Shown: positions 1 to 9,257 of the stretch, piece after piece | Layout: each line of letters opens with the position of its first letter | How positions within the stretch are numbered: position 1 is the first letter of the stretch | Origin: Maricaulis sp. | GTDB lineage: Bacteria; Pseudomonadota; Alphaproteobacteria; Caulobacterales; Maricaulaceae | Assembly (NCBI RefSeq): GCF_017642925.1 | Contig: NZ_JAEPOL010000013.1 | Span: 62,001 to 126,000, forward strand | DNA length: 64,000 nt | Direction of reading: 5' to 3' | Notes under the pieces: generated by a model | Told to the model about the DNA's origin: nothing | The model's input: the letters and a program-made list of their open reading frames with translations, nothing else | Databases searched by the model: none | Translations under genes and position numbers: made by a program

Positions 1-662
1 CAACGCAGAATATGTGGGTCAGGAACACTGCGCCGGACGCCACCGCCGATACGCTGCTGGCCCTCAATGCCGACATTCTGGCGCTGCAGGAGGCGTTCGC
101 GAATGCGCAGCCCGCCCGGGACCGGCTGGAACAGGCCTATCCTTTTGTGGCCCGCTGCCGCTCGACCCGGATACTCAGCCGGCTGCAAATCCTAGAGAGC
201 GGCTGTGTGCATCCGCCGGATCCGGCCGTGTTCCGGAGCACCATTCCCTGCGACCGGGAAGTGCCGCCCGCCACCTGGGCCCGCATCCGCCTGCCCGACG
301 GTTCGGACACGATTGTCGCATCGGTCCACCTGACCTGGCCCTTCCCCGGCGCGACACAGGACTGCCAGCGCGGCGGCCTGGCGCGTTTCCTGGGCGCGCT
401 GCCGGCAGAGCGGATGATCGTGATGGGGGATTTCAATGCGGCGGCCCCGTCCTATGCGCTGTCACGCCTGGAGCGCGATCTCGGCCTCGACCGGCGCACG
501 CTCGCCCTGCCGAGCTTTCCCTCCGGCCGGCTGGTCCCGGAACCCGTGCTGGGGATCGACCACATCTTCGCCGGCGAGGCCTGGCAGACCGTCTCGGTGG
601 AAACCGGCCCGCAGACCGGCTCCGATCACCGTCCGGTCGCGGCAACATTGCAGCTGCGCTGA
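1..662 (+). CDS. Endonuclease/exonuclease/phosphatase-family protein, 5'-truncated by the window edge
   Basis: The open frame runs to the left edge of the window, and the residues before the first in-window Met (at 12) fit the family start, so the true start lies outside. Visible family features are LQEAF (the metal-binding Glu of the EEP fold), MGDFNAA (the catalytic Asp/Asn pair) and the C-terminal GSDHRPV (the catalytic Asp-His). This is the DNase I-like fold, which hydrolyses phosphodiester or phosphomonoester bonds. The substrate cannot be inferred. It is convergent with the cyclophilin gene to the right. Confidence 0.8.
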   Translation, partial: TQNMWVRNTAPDATADTLLALNADILALQEAFANAQPARDRLEQAYPFVARCRSTRILSRLQILESGCVHPPDPAVFRSTIPCDREVPPATWARIRLPDGSDTIVASVHLTWPFPGATQDCQRGGLARFLGALPAERMIVMGDFNAAAPSYALSRLERDLGLDRRTLALPSFPSGRLVPEPVLGIDHIFAGEAWQTVSVETGPQTGSDHRPVAATLQLR

Positions 663-680
663 CCGGCCGCCCAAATGAAA

Positions 681-707
681 AAGGGCCGCCCCCTGAGGAC
701 AGCCCTT
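681..707. terminator. Possible bidirectional terminator between convergent genes
   Basis: Arms aagggc (681-686) and gccctt (702-707) lie in the gap between the convergent endonuclease-family gene and ppiB. An A-run precedes the hairpin on the plus strand, giving a U-run for the leftward transcript. The loop is long (15 nt), so the call is moderate. Confidence 0.4.
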
Positions 708-735
708 CTCTTGTCACTGCAGCGGTTCGCCGGGC

Positions 736-1188
736 TTACGCCTCGACGACGCTCGCCTTGACGATCTTGCCCGGCTTGGCCGGCGGCTCGCCCTTGGGCA
801 GCGCGTCGACATGTTCCATGCCGGACACAACTTCGCCCCAGACGGTGTACTGATTGTCCAGATAGGGTACGGCGTCCAGGCAGATGAAGAACTGGCTGGA
901 AGCCGAATCCGGATCGGCCGCACGGGCCATCGACATCGTGCCGCGCTGGTGCGGCTCGGCGGAGAATTCGGCCGGGATATTGGTGCCGGAACCGCCCATG
1001 CCATTGCCATTCGGACAGCCGCCCTGGGCAACGAAACCGTCGATGACGCGGTGGAAGGTCAGCCCGTCATAAAAGCCGTCCCTGGCCAGCTTGGTGATCT
1101 GTTCGACGTGTTTGGGCGCCAGGTCCGGGCGCAACTTGATGACGACATCGCCGCCTTCGAGCGTGAATACGAGTTGTTCTTCAGCCAT
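736..1188 (-). CDS. ppiB: Cytoplasmic cyclophilin-type peptidyl-prolyl cis-trans isomerase
   Basis: The 150-residue protein is a single cyclophilin domain with no signal peptide. FHRVIDGFVAQGG carries the catalytic Arg, and SSQFFI and the following VWGEV are the usual substrate-pocket motifs. It catalyses cis-trans isomerisation of Xaa-Pro bonds during folding in the cytoplasm. It starts only 5 nt after the stop of the larger exported cyclophilin, so the two are almost certainly co-transcribed, probably with coaD and gyrA upstream. Confidence 0.92.
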   Translation of the reverse strand: MAEEQLVFTLEGGDVVIKLRPDLAPKHVEQITKLARDGFYDGLTFHRVIDGFVAQGGCPNGNGMGGSGTNIPAEFSAEPHQRGTMSMARAADPDSASSQFFICLDAVPYLDNQYTVWGEVVSGMEHVDALPKGEPPAKPGKIVKASVVEA

Positions 1189-1193
1189 TTATC

Positions 1194-2159
1194 TTACTCC
1201 GCAATTCGGGACGGCACGGTGATTTCGCAGATGTCGGGCAGATTGCCCTGGGCATTGCGCAGCGTGTCGAGATAGCCCGCAAAGGCCTCGCTGTCCGTGT
1301 CGACGACTTCAATCTCGATCTGGTCTTCGGCCGGCAGCTCGCTGCCGATACGCATGGAGCGGATCACGTCCGGACGGAAATCCGGGTCTTCCGCTGCCGA
1401 GCCGACCGCGATCTGGTCGACGGCGTCCATGCCATGGCGCACCCGGCCCCAGACCGTGTAGGTCGCATTGAGGTGATCGGGGCTGCCGGTGGTGATGTAG
1501 AACTGGCTGCGGGCCGAGTTCGGGTCGCTGGTGCGCGCCATGGCGGCGGCGCCGCGGCAATGCAGCAGCCAGGACTGGACCATGCCGTCGCCGGTGATTC
1601 CGGCCAGCGCGGCGGTCTGGGTGCCGGCATGGAAGCCGTTCCAGAAACCGGCCTTCGCCATCTGCGGGATCTGGCCCGGATTGACGACGCGGTCCTGCAG
1701 CTCGCTGACAGCCGGCTCGCCGGCGCGGCGGATGGTGAATTCGGCTTCCATCGGCGGCTTGTCGGCGGCATGGCCCGGATTGGCGCGTGCACCACCGCCC
1801 TGCGCCATGAAGCCGTCGATCACGCGGTGCCAGACCAGGAAATCATAGAAGCGCTCACTAACCAGTTCGCGCAGGCGTGCGACGTGGTTCGGCGCAAATT
1901 CCGGCGCCAGCTCGACCACCACCATGCCGTGATCGGTATCGATATAGAGCAGGCGGTCCTGATCGACCGTGCGCCAGGCGTCAGCAGGGAAATCATAGGC
2001 CGGTTCCGCAGCGGCGGGCTCGGCCTGGGTGGCGACGACCGCCGTGCTGGCGGCAGAGGCCACGGCTTCGGTCTCGGCTTCGGTAGCCGCTTCCCGGCCG
2101 CAGGCAGCGGCCGTCAGGGCCAGGGCGAAAGTGGCAGAAAGGGTCAGTCGCATGATCAC
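1194..2159 (-). CDS. Lipoprotein cyclophilin-type peptidyl-prolyl isomerase
   Basis: A 321-residue protein with a hydrophobic N-terminus ending in a lipobox (LTAAAC), so it is predicted to be a periplasm-facing lipoprotein. The mature part holds a cyclophilin domain (WHRVIDGFMAQGG, RSQFYITTG, YTVWGRV). It is longer than cytoplasmic cyclophilins because of insertions and a C-terminal extension of about 60 residues. The GTG start at 2159 overlaps the coaD stop in a GTGA; an ATG two codons on is an alternative. It probably helps fold exported proteins. Confidence 0.88.
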   Translation of the reverse strand: MIMRLTLSATFALALTAAACGREAATEAETEAVASAASTAVVATQAEPAAAEPAYDFPADAWRTVDQDRLLYIDTDHGMVVVELAPEFAPNHVARLRELVSERFYDFLVWHRVIDGFMAQGGGARANPGHAADKPPMEAEFTIRRAGEPAVSELQDRVVNPGQIPQMAKAGFWNGFHAGTQTAALAGITGDGMVQSWLLHCRGAAAMARTSDPNSARSQFYITTGSPDHLNATYTVWGRVRHGMDAVDQIAVGSAAEDPDFRPDVIRSMRIGSELPAEDQIEIEVVDTDSEAFAGYLDTLRNAQGNLPDICEITVPSRIAE

Positions 2160-2644
2160 GCAAGTCGCTCCTTGAGACGGGCTTCCACGGCAGGCGGCAC
2201 GAAATCGGAGATGCGTCCGCCCAGGGAAGCGATTTCCTTGACCAGGCGCGAGGCAATCGCCTGGTGACGCGGGTCGGCCATCAGGAAGACGGTCTCGATA
2301 TCGTCATTGAGGCGCTGGTTCATCGCCACCATCTGGAATTCGTACTCGAAATCGGACACGGCGCGAAGGCCGCGCATGATCGACTCCGCGCCGATCTCCT
2401 CGGCAAAATGCATCAGCAGGCCGTCGAAGGGCCGGACCTCGATCGCCGCGCCGGCCTCGAACTTCGCCACCTCGTCACGCACCATCTCGACGCGTTCTTC
2501 CAGCGAGAACAAGGGCTTCTTGGCCTCGTTGATGGCGACACCGATCACCAGCTTGTCGACCAGTTTCACGGCCCGGCCGATGATATCGAGATGGCCGTTG
2601 GTGATCGGGTCGAACGTCCCGGGATAGAGGGCGGTTCGGGTCAT
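2156..2644 (-). CDS. coaD: Phosphopantetheine adenylyltransferase
   Basis: CoaD transfers AMP from ATP to 4'-phosphopantetheine, the penultimate step of coenzyme A synthesis. The 162-residue product begins MTRTALYPGTFDPITNGH, with the nucleotidyltransferase T/HxGH-type signature at NGHLD, and carries RGLRAVSDFEYE, typical of CoaD. The start at 2644 is chosen over an upstream in-frame Met because an AGGAG lies just before it and family proteins begin here. It follows gyrA by about 70 nt and overlaps the lipoprotein cyclophilin downstream. Confidence 0.95.
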   Translation of the reverse strand: MTRTALYPGTFDPITNGHLDIIGRAVKLVDKLVIGVAINEAKKPLFSLEERVEMVRDEVAKFEAGAAIEVRPFDGLLMHFAEEIGAESIMRGLRAVSDFEYEFQMVAMNQRLNDDIETVFLMADPRHQAIASRLVKEIASLGGRISDFVPPAVEARLKERLA

Positions 2645-2713
2645 GTCGGTCTCCTGGCCGGCTGCCGCCGCTGCTTGTAGCGGGATTGCGAGCGCCTTCA
2701 AAGCGTTTCGGGA

Positions 2714-5566
2714 TCAGGCCTCGCTGTCATCCGCGGCGCCGGAGGTGTCGTCCGCGCCAGTGTCGGGCGCTTCACCGGCCGGGCCTTCACCCGTCTCCGG
2801 TGCCTCGCCATCCTCGTCCCCGGCGTCATCCCCGGCATCGGGAATGCGGACCACGGCGACGACATTCTCGCCGTCATTGAGACGGATGAGACGCACACCG
2901 CGCGACGAGCGGCTGGCGATCCGCACGGTATCGACCGGGAAGCGGATCAGCTGGCCGCCATCGGTGACAGCCATGATCTGGTCTGCATCCTCGACCGGGA
3001 AGCTGGCCGAAAGCGGGATCTCGCGCTTCACATCGGTGGCGGCGACGCCCTGATTGCCGCGGCCCATGACCCGGAAATCATAGGCGGAGGAGCGCTTGCC
3101 CATGCCGTCGGAGCCGACGGTCAGCACGAATTCCTCGGCAGCCCCCAGCTCGGCCAGGCGCTCGGTCGTCAGAGCCGCCTCGTCATCGCTGCCGTCCTCG
3201 TCGGCCTCGAGCACCGGCGCATCGGCCTCCTCGTCATCGCCCAATGCACGGCGCATGGCGGTGGCGTGTTTCATGTAGGCGCGGGCTTCCGGCGAGGTCA
3301 CGTCGACATGGCGCAGGATCGCCATGGAGATCAGCGTATCGCCCTCGGCCAGGCGGATGCCCCGAACGCCGACGGAATTCCGGCCGGCAAAGACGCGGAC
3401 GTCGGTGGCCGGGAAGCGGATCGCGCGCCCCTTCTCGGTCGTCAGGAAGACATCGTCGTCCTCGGTGCACAGCACGACATTGACGATCCGGTCGTCCTCG
3501 CCTTCCAGCTTCATCGCGATCTTGCCGTTGCGATTGACCTGGACGAAATCGGACAGCTTGTTGCGGCGGACGGTGCCCTTGTTGGTGGCGAACATGACGT
3601 CCATTTCCGCCCAGACGCTCTCGTCCTCGGGCAACGCCATGATCGAGGTGATCGTCTCGCCCTGCTCCAGCGGCAGCATGTTGACCAGCGCCTTGCCGCG
3701 CGTGTTCGGCGCACCCATCGGCAGACGCCAGGTCTTGGTCTTGTAGACCATGCCGCGATTGGAGAAGAAGAGCAGCGGCGCGTGGGTGGAGGCGACGAAG
3801 AGCGTGGACACGAAGTCCTCATCCTTCATCGACATGCCCGAGCGGCCCTTGCCGCCGCGGCGCTGGGCCCGGTAGTCGGACAGGGCCGTACGCTTGACGT
3901 AGCCGCCATGCGTCACCGTCACCACCATGTCTTCGCGCGGGATCAGGTCCTCGTCCTCGAAGTCCAGCTCGGCATCGATGAATTCGGAGCGGCGCGGCGT
4001 GGCGTAGTTCTCGCGAACCTCGCGCATCTCGTCGCGGATGATGTCGAGGACGCGATCGCGCGAACGCAGGATGTCGAGAAGATCGGCGATCTGCTCGGCC
4101 AGCGTCTTGGCCTCATTGCCCAGCTCTTCGCGGCCCAGACCGGTCAGGCGGTTCAGGCGCAGTTCCAGGATGGCGCGGGCCTGTTCGTCGGTCAGGCGCA
4201 GCGTATTGCCGTCGGTCAGCACGGAGCGCGGATCGGCCACCAGCTCGACCAGCGGTGCCACATCGAGGGCCGGCCAGTCGCGCGACATCAATTCCTCGCG
4301 GGCTGCGGCCGGGTTCGGCGCGCGGCGGATCAGGGCGATCACCTCGTCGATATTCGCCACGGCGAGCGCCAGGCCGACGATGACATGCGCCCGGTCGCGC
4401 GCCTTGTTCAGCTCGAACTTGCAGCGGCGGGCCACGACCTCTTCGCGGAAGCGCAGGAATTCCTTGAGGATATCCAGCGCACCCAGCAATTGCGGACGGC
4501 CGCCCACCAGGGACAGCATGTTGGCGCCGAAGCTCGTCTGCATCGGCGACCAGCGATAGAGCTGGTTCAGGATCACATCGGCATTGGCGTCGCGCTTCAG
4601 CTCGATCACCACGCGCAGACCGGTCCGGTCGGACTCGTCGCGCAGATCGCCGATCCCCTCGATCTTCTTGTCGCGGACAAGTTCCGCGATCTTCTCGATC
4701 ATCGAGGCCTTGTTCACCTGGTACGGAATTTCATGGACGATGATCGCCTGGCGGCCATTGCGCACTTCCTCGATCGAGGTGCGCGAGCGCATCACCACCG
4801 AACCGCGCCCCGTCGCCAGCGCATTGCGCGCACCGGTACGGCCCAGGATCAGACCGCCGGTCGGGAAGTCCGGTCCCGGAATGTATTCCAGCAGCTCGCT
4901 GTCGGTCATCGCCGGATTGTCCATCAGCGCCAGCGTGCCGTCGATCACCTCGCCCAGATTGTGCGGCGGGATGTTCGTGGCCATGCCGACGGCGATACCG
5001 TTGGCGCCGTTGACCAGCAGGTTCGGGAAGCGCGCCGGCAGGACCACCGGTTCGCGGCGTTCGGCCGAATAATTGTCGACGAAATTCACCGTGTCCTTGT
5101 CGATATCGGCGAGCAGCGACTGAGCCACCTTCTCCATCCGCGCCTCGGTATAACGGTAGGCAGCGGGCGGATCGCCGTCGATCGAGCCGAAATTGCCCTG
5201 ACCGTCGATCAGCGGCACGCGCATCGACCAGTGCTGGGCCAGGCGGACAAGGGCGTCATAGACCGCCTGGTCACCATGCGGGTGATAGCGGCCCATCACG
5301 TCACCGACGGCGGTGGCGCACTTGCGGTAGGACTTTTCGTGCGTCTGGCCGTTCTCGTGCATCGTGTAGAGGATGCGCCGGTGCACCGGCTTGAGCCCGT
5401 CGCGCGCGTCCGGGATCGCGCGGCTGACGATGACGCTCATCGCATAGTCGAGATAGGAGGAGCGCATCTCCTCCTCGATCGAGATATTGCCGATACCGTC
5501 GGGAAGGCCGGCATTGTCGCCAACCGGCGGAAGCTCGTCGTCGTGATCGCTCAAGGCGGTCCTCAT
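2714..5566 (-). CDS. gyrA: DNA gyrase subunit A
   Basis: GyrA is the breakage-reunion subunit of DNA gyrase, which introduces negative supercoils with GyrB. The 950-residue product has the expected N-terminal domain, with the catalytic Tyr at about 139 in [10 protein letters not shown]. The C-terminal beta-pinwheel includes [10 protein letters not shown] (GyrA-box type) and GRGNQG. At the quinolone-pocket position equivalent to E. coli Ser83 the residue is Gln100 ([10 protein letters not shown]), with Asp104 conserved. There is an acidic insert around residues 760-810 and a long Asp/Glu/Gly-rich tail. No strong ribosome binding site precedes the start. Confidence 0.97.
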   Translation of the reverse strand: MRTALSDHDDELPPVGDNAGLPDGIGNISIEEEMRSSYLDYAMSVIVSRAIPDARDGLKPVHRRILYTMHENGQTHEKSYRKCATAVGDVMGRYHPHGDQAVYDALVRLAQHWSMRVPLIDGQGNFGSIDGDPPAAYRYTEARMEKVAQSLLADIDKDTVNFVDNYSAERREPVVLPARFPNLLVNGANGIAVGMATNIPPHNLGEVIDGTLALMDNPAMTDSELLEYIPGPDFPTGGLILGRTGARNALATGRGSVVMRSRTSIEEVRNGRQAIIVHEIPYQVNKASMIEKIAELVRDKKIEGIGDLRDESDRTGLRVVIELKRDANADVILNQLYRWSPMQTSFGANMLSLVGGRPQLLGALDILKEFLRFREEVVARRCKFELNKARDRAHVIVGLALAVANIDEVIALIRRAPNPAAAREELMSRDWPALDVAPLVELVADPRSVLTDGNTLRLTDEQARAILELRLNRLTGLGREELGNEAKTLAEQIADLLDILRSRDRVLDIIRDEMREVRENYATPRRSEFIDAELDFEDEDLIPREDMVVTVTHGGYVKRTALSDYRAQRRGGKGRSGMSMKDEDFVSTLFVASTHAPLLFFSNRGMVYKTKTWRLPMGAPNTRGKALVNMLPLEQGETITSIMALPEDESVWAEMDVMFATNKGTVRRNKLSDFVQVNRNGKIAMKLEGEDDRIVNVVLCTEDDDVFLTTEKGRAIRFPATDVRVFAGRNSVGVRGIRLAEGDTLISMAILRHVDVTSPEARAYMKHATAMRRALGDDEEADAPVLEADEDGSDDEAALTTERLAELGAAEEFVLTVGSDGMGKRSSAYDFRVMGRGNQGVAATDVKREIPLSASFPVEDADQIMAVTDGGQLIRFPVDTVRIASRSSRGVRLIRLNDGENVVAVVRIPDAGDDAGDEDGEAPETGEGPAGEAPDTGADDTSGAADDSEA

Positions 5567-5817
5567 GTGCTGGTTTCGCGGGTTCCGGCCGCCCGGCCGG
5601 CATCCACGAAAAACGCCGCCGTCACGCAGCTCGCGGCAAAAGCCGGAAAAGCGCGTGAATCAGGCGGCAGGCCTGTCGCCAAGTCTTAACAATCGGGGGG
5701 GGCTGGCGCAAACACCGGCGTCGGTTGGCCGCGGCGCAATTGACAGGCGCTGTCTTCCGTTTGTGACAATCCCCGCTTACACCCGTGCCAGCTTCATCTC
5801 GTGTTGGGGAACCCGAT

Positions 5818-7089
5818 ATGCGTCTTGCCGCCTTTGCCACCCTTGCCGCCACGGCCATTCTGGCCGCCTGCAGCCACGTTCCGTCACAGGCGCCGCAGGA
5901 CGATCCGATCGTTCTGATGATCGGCCTGGACGGCCTGCGCTATGACGCGATCGACCGCTGGGATGCACCGAACCTGCAGGCGCTCGCGGATCGCGGCACG
6001 CGGCCGGAACGCATGATTCCCGTCATGCCGTCCAAGACCTTCGTGAATTTCTATTCCATCGCCACGGGCCTTTATCCCGAGCATCACGGCATGATTTCCA
6101 ACTCGCCCTGGGATACGGCCGCCCGCCGTCACTTCAACAATGCCGAAGGCAGCCCGCAGGACCCGTTCTGGTGGCAGGGCGAGCCCATCTGGATCACGGC
6201 CGAGCGCCAGGACGTACGCAGCCACATCATGTTCTGGCTGGGTTCGGAAAGCCCGGTCGATGGCGACATGGCCAGCGTCTGGCATCCGTATGAGCACAAC
6301 AAGCCCTATGACGAGCGGGTCGACGAGGTTCTCGCCTGGTTCGACGCCCCGGCCGGCGAACAGCCGCGCTTTGCCGCCGTCTATTTCGACCATGTCGACA
6401 CTGTCACCCACCGCGCCGGCCCGTTCACGCCGGAAGAAGGCCAGGCCGTCGCCGAAGTCGACCGCCTGGTCGGCGAGATCGTCGACGGTCTCGAAGCCCG
6501 CGGCCTGCTGGACCGCACCAATATCATCATCGTGTCCGACCACGGCATGTCGGCCGTCTCGACCGAGCGCGTCATCCGCATCGACGAACTGGCCGGTCTC
6601 GACGGCATCCTGTTCGAGGAAGGCATGGGCTCCTACGGCATGGGGCTGGAGCCCTTCCTGATGGGCTATGGCAGCGAGGAAGACGTCAATCGCGTCTACC
6701 AGGCGCTGCAGGGCGCCGATCCGCGCATCATGGCCTATCGCCGCCAGGACTATCCGGATCACTGGCATTTCGACCACCCGGATCGCGGTCCCGACCTTTT
6801 CATCCTGGCCCAGCCCGACTGGCTGATCACCACGTCGAGCACCGATCTGAGCAATCCCTACCACGCCTCGCTGCACGGTATGCACGGCTATGACAACCGC
6901 GCCGAAAGCATGGGCGCGACCTTCATCGGCGCCGGGCCGATCTTCCCGCAGGGCACCCGTCCGACGGCGTTCGAGAACGTCAATGTGTACGGCATCATCG
7001 CCTGTGCCCTCGACCTGGATCCGGCACCGACCGATGGCAATCCGGCCGAGATCGCCCGTATTACCGGCGGCAACTGCCCCGCCGAGTAG
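5818..7089 (+). CDS. Ectonucleotide pyrophosphatase/phosphodiesterase-like lipoprotein
   Basis: The 423-residue product belongs to the alkaline phosphatase superfamily, NPP branch. Metal and nucleophile motifs are MIGLDGLRYD (Asp38), PSKTFVNFYS (nucleophile Thr74), FDHVDTVTHRAGP and VSDHGM. A lipobox (ILAAC, Cys18) follows a short hydrophobic segment, so it is predicted to be membrane-anchored in the periplasm. The ATG at 5818 is chosen because the signal peptide starts there. A TTGACA hexamer at 5740-5745 may be its -35 box, but the -10 is poor. The physiological substrate (nucleotide or phospholipid) is not evident. Confidence 0.87.
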   Translation: MRLAAFATLAATAILAACSHVPSQAPQDDPIVLMIGLDGLRYDAIDRWDAPNLQALADRGTRPERMIPVMPSKTFVNFYSIATGLYPEHHGMISNSPWDTAARRHFNNAEGSPQDPFWWQGEPIWITAERQDVRSHIMFWLGSESPVDGDMASVWHPYEHNKPYDERVDEVLAWFDAPAGEQPRFAAVYFDHVDTVTHRAGPFTPEEGQAVAEVDRLVGEIVDGLEARGLLDRTNIIIVSDHGMSAVSTERVIRIDELAGLDGILFEEGMGSYGMGLEPFLMGYGSEEDVNRVYQALQGADPRIMAYRRQDYPDHWHFDHPDRGPDLFILAQPDWLITTSSTDLSNPYHASLHGMHGYDNRAESMGATFIGAGPIFPQGTRPTAFENVNVYGIIACALDLDPAPTDGNPAEIARITGGNCPAE

Positions 7090-7154
7090 CGCGCAGGGGA
7101 CTGGTCAATCCGCGTCGTATCCGGTTCACTTCTCCCGCCTGTCGGGAGAAATGC

Positions 7155-8195
7155 ATGAACACGCTGACACGACGCGGATTTGTCTCCGCCAGCCTCGCCG
7201 CCGGGCTCGTCCCGCCGGCCTTCGCGCAGTCATCTGCAGAGACATCCGCGTGGATACCGGCCACATCGCTGCCGGTGCGCACCCAGGAAATCTATCCGGC
7301 CGTGCTGCACGGGCGCATCTACCTGGCCGGCGGGTTGTCGCCCGATGCCGAGGTGACGCAGGGCGGCATGGGTATTCTCAACCGGGTCTTCTGCTGGTCA
7401 CCGGGTCCGCATGCCGGCGGCAGCTGGGCCGAGATCACCGCCCTGCCCGAACCGCGCCACCACCCCAATCTGGTCGGTCATGACGACGCCGTCTTCGCGA
7501 TCGGCGGATTTCATGCGGCCCAGGGCGGTGCCTGGCACATGCTCTCCACCAACACGCGCTACGATCCAGAAGCCGACACCTGGCAGGAGGTCGCGCCCCT
7601 GTCGGAGCCCTTTGCCGAGACCTGCGCCGTTTCGCTGCCTTCGGGCATTCATGTCGCCACCGGCCGCCAGCCTGCAGGCGAGGCCAATGCCAACTGGCCC
7701 GACCACACCGACAGCGGCGCGCATTTCGTCTACGACGCCGCAGAGGATCGCTGGCGCCGGGCCGCCCCCAATCCGAACCCGCGCAACTCGGCCGCCGGCG
7801 TCGCGCTGGACGGCCGCTTCCACGTGATCGGCGGGCGCCGTGTCGGCGCAGGCAATGAGACCCATCACGAGGCCTATGATCCGCAGACCGACGCCTGGCA
7901 CACGCTCGCCCCGCTGCCGCAGGGCCAGGGTGGACTCGCGGCGGCTGTTGCCCATGGCCGGATCCACGCCTTTGGCGGCGAGTGGTTCGGCGATGATGGC
8001 GGCGGTGTCTATCCGGACATGTGGATCTACGACCCGGCTGCCGACGCCTGGCAGGCCGGCCCGCCCATGCGCACGCCGCGCCACGGGCTGGGCGGTGTCG
8101 CCATCGGCAATCGCATCTTCGCCATCGCCGGCGCGACCGGCCCGAGTGCCCGGGGAACCACCGGCGGGGTGGAAGTGTACGCTCCGGCCGCCTAA
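7155..8195 (+). CDS. Tat-exported kelch-repeat protein
   Basis: A 346-residue protein whose N-terminus TRRGFVSASLAAGL is a twin-arginine signal. The mature part contains about five kelch-type repeats recognisable by GG doublets followed by spaced Tyr and Trp (YDPEADTW, YDAAEDRW, YDPQTDAW, YDPAADAW), which predict a beta-propeller. GGGAGA-type purines precede the ATG at 7155. Kelch proteins bind partners or act as mutarotase-like enzymes. No catalytic assignment is possible here. It lies 65 nt after the phosphodiesterase, so co-transcription is possible. Confidence 0.85.
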   Translation: MNTLTRRGFVSASLAAGLVPPAFAQSSAETSAWIPATSLPVRTQEIYPAVLHGRIYLAGGLSPDAEVTQGGMGILNRVFCWSPGPHAGGSWAEITALPEPRHHPNLVGHDDAVFAIGGFHAAQGGAWHMLSTNTRYDPEADTWQEVAPLSEPFAETCAVSLPSGIHVATGRQPAGEANANWPDHTDSGAHFVYDAAEDRWRRAAPNPNPRNSAAGVALDGRFHVIGGRRVGAGNETHHEAYDPQTDAWHTLAPLPQGQGGLAAAVAHGRIHAFGGEWFGDDGGGVYPDMWIYDPAADAWQAGPPMRTPRHGLGGVAIGNRIFAIAGATGPSARGTTGGVEVYAPAA

Positions 8196-8224
8196 CTAGA
8201 AGGGGAAGCCTCCCGGAGCCTCCC

Positions 8225-8788
8225 ATGCTGATCCGAAGTATCCTCGCGTTTGCCCTCACCGCCCTGGCGCCCGCCGCCATGGCCCAGACACCGGATGCGG
8301 CATCCGGGGATGAACCGGCGGCGGTCCGCGTACCGATCAGCGGACATAATGGCGAAGCCCTGTCCGGGCTGGCCGTCTTTACCGAGGGCCCGCAGGGCGT
8401 TCTGATCCGGCTGCGCGTCAACGATCTGCCGGTCCAGGCGCGCGGCCAGTGGCATGGCGTGCACCTGCACGAGACGGCCGACTGCTCCGGCCGCGGCTTC
8501 ACGGCTTCGGGCGGCCATATCAATCCGGACAGCGTGGCGCACGGCCTGCTCAACCCGATGGGTCCCGCCCCGGCCGATTTGCCGAATATCTGGGCCGATG
8601 CGGCCGGCAATATCCACGCCGAGCTCTACGCCACCGGCGTCACTGTCACGGATGCACCGGGCCGGGTATCCCTGCTCGACAGCGACGGCTCCGCCATCGT
8701 CATTCATGCCGGTCCGGACGATCACAGCTCCCAGCCGATCGGCGGCGCCGGTACGCGCATCGCCTGCGGCGCCATCGTGGTCGAGTGA
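8225..8788 (+). CDS. Periplasmic Cu/Zn-type superoxide dismutase family protein with an incomplete zinc site
   Basis: A 187-residue protein with a Sec signal peptide (cut near AMA-Q at 20). Copper ligands of the family are all present: His80 and His82 in GVHLHE, bridging His98 in GGHIN, and His161 in IHAGPDD. Cys87 and Cys181 match the structural disulfide. Of the zinc ligands, His106 and Asp118 are present, but the expected His three residues before Asp118 is Ala115 (GPAPADLP rather than GPHAGDLP). It may be a copper-only or altered SOD. It begins 30 nt after the kelch gene. Confidence 0.85.
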   Translation: MLIRSILAFALTALAPAAMAQTPDAASGDEPAAVRVPISGHNGEALSGLAVFTEGPQGVLIRLRVNDLPVQARGQWHGVHLHETADCSGRGFTASGGHINPDSVAHGLLNPMGPAPADLPNIWADAAGNIHAELYATGVTVTDAPGRVSLLDSDGSAIVIHAGPDDHSSQPIGGAGTRIACGAIVVE

Positions 8789-8792
8789 CGCG

Positions 8793-9257
8793 CTAGACGC
8801 CCGGTTTGGTGATCATCAGGACAAAGATGGCGATGAGCGCGGCAAAGGCCGGCCAGCCCAGCACGAACCAGATCCGCATCAGCCGGTGAACCTCCGGCGG
8901 GACGGCTTCACCCTCCGCCGCCGCGAGCCGGTCGCGCACACGATACTGGATCCACACCACCGGCAGCCAGCAGGCCCCGATAAAGCCGTAGAGCCCGTAG
9001 CTGGCCAGCAGCCAGGGCGCCGTCAGCGGCCATCCGGCCAGATGCGCCAGGGCGATGCCGGACAGGGGCTGGATGACAACCGCACTCGCCGTGAACAGCC
9101 AGTCGGCCAGCACGACGTGCCGCGATGCGAGCGCAAAGCCGGCCCGCTCGCCGGACCGCCAGGCCATGAGCATGAAGAAGGCAATCGCTGCGCCGGATCC
9201 GAACAGGACGCAGGCCGAGAGGATATGGACGAGCCGGGCGATCACATAGAGGTCCAT
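8793..9257 (-). CDS. DUF2269-family integral membrane protein
   Basis: A 154-residue protein with four predicted membrane segments and the family's N-terminal VIARLVHILSACVLFGSGAA. Function is unknown; the family often sits beside epimerase-type proteins, as here. Its ATG shares one base with the stop of the upstream SDR-DoxX gene (TGATG), so translation is probably coupled. It ends 4 nt from the convergent SOD gene, with no room for a separate terminator. Confidence 0.82.
   Translation of the reverse strand: MDLYVIARLVHILSACVLFGSGAAIAFFMLMAWRSGERAGFALASRHVVLADWLFTASAVVIQPLSGIALAHLAGWPLTAPWLLASYGLYGFIGACWLPVVWIQYRVRDRLAAAEGEAVPPEVHRLMRIWFVLGWPAFAALIAIFVLMITKPGV

Noticed and set aside
3266-5689. 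Long open frame (about 800 codons) on the plus strand opposite gyrA
   Set aside because: It is the antisense shadow of a certain gyrA. The translation is rich in His, Arg and Gln with no domain, as expected for a GC-rich reverse frame.
5740-5771. TTGACA with GACAAT downstream as a promoter for the phosphodiesterase lipoprotein
   Set aside because: The spacing is 20 nt to the better -10 and the 17-nt alternative is poor, so it is mentioned in the gene entry but not called.
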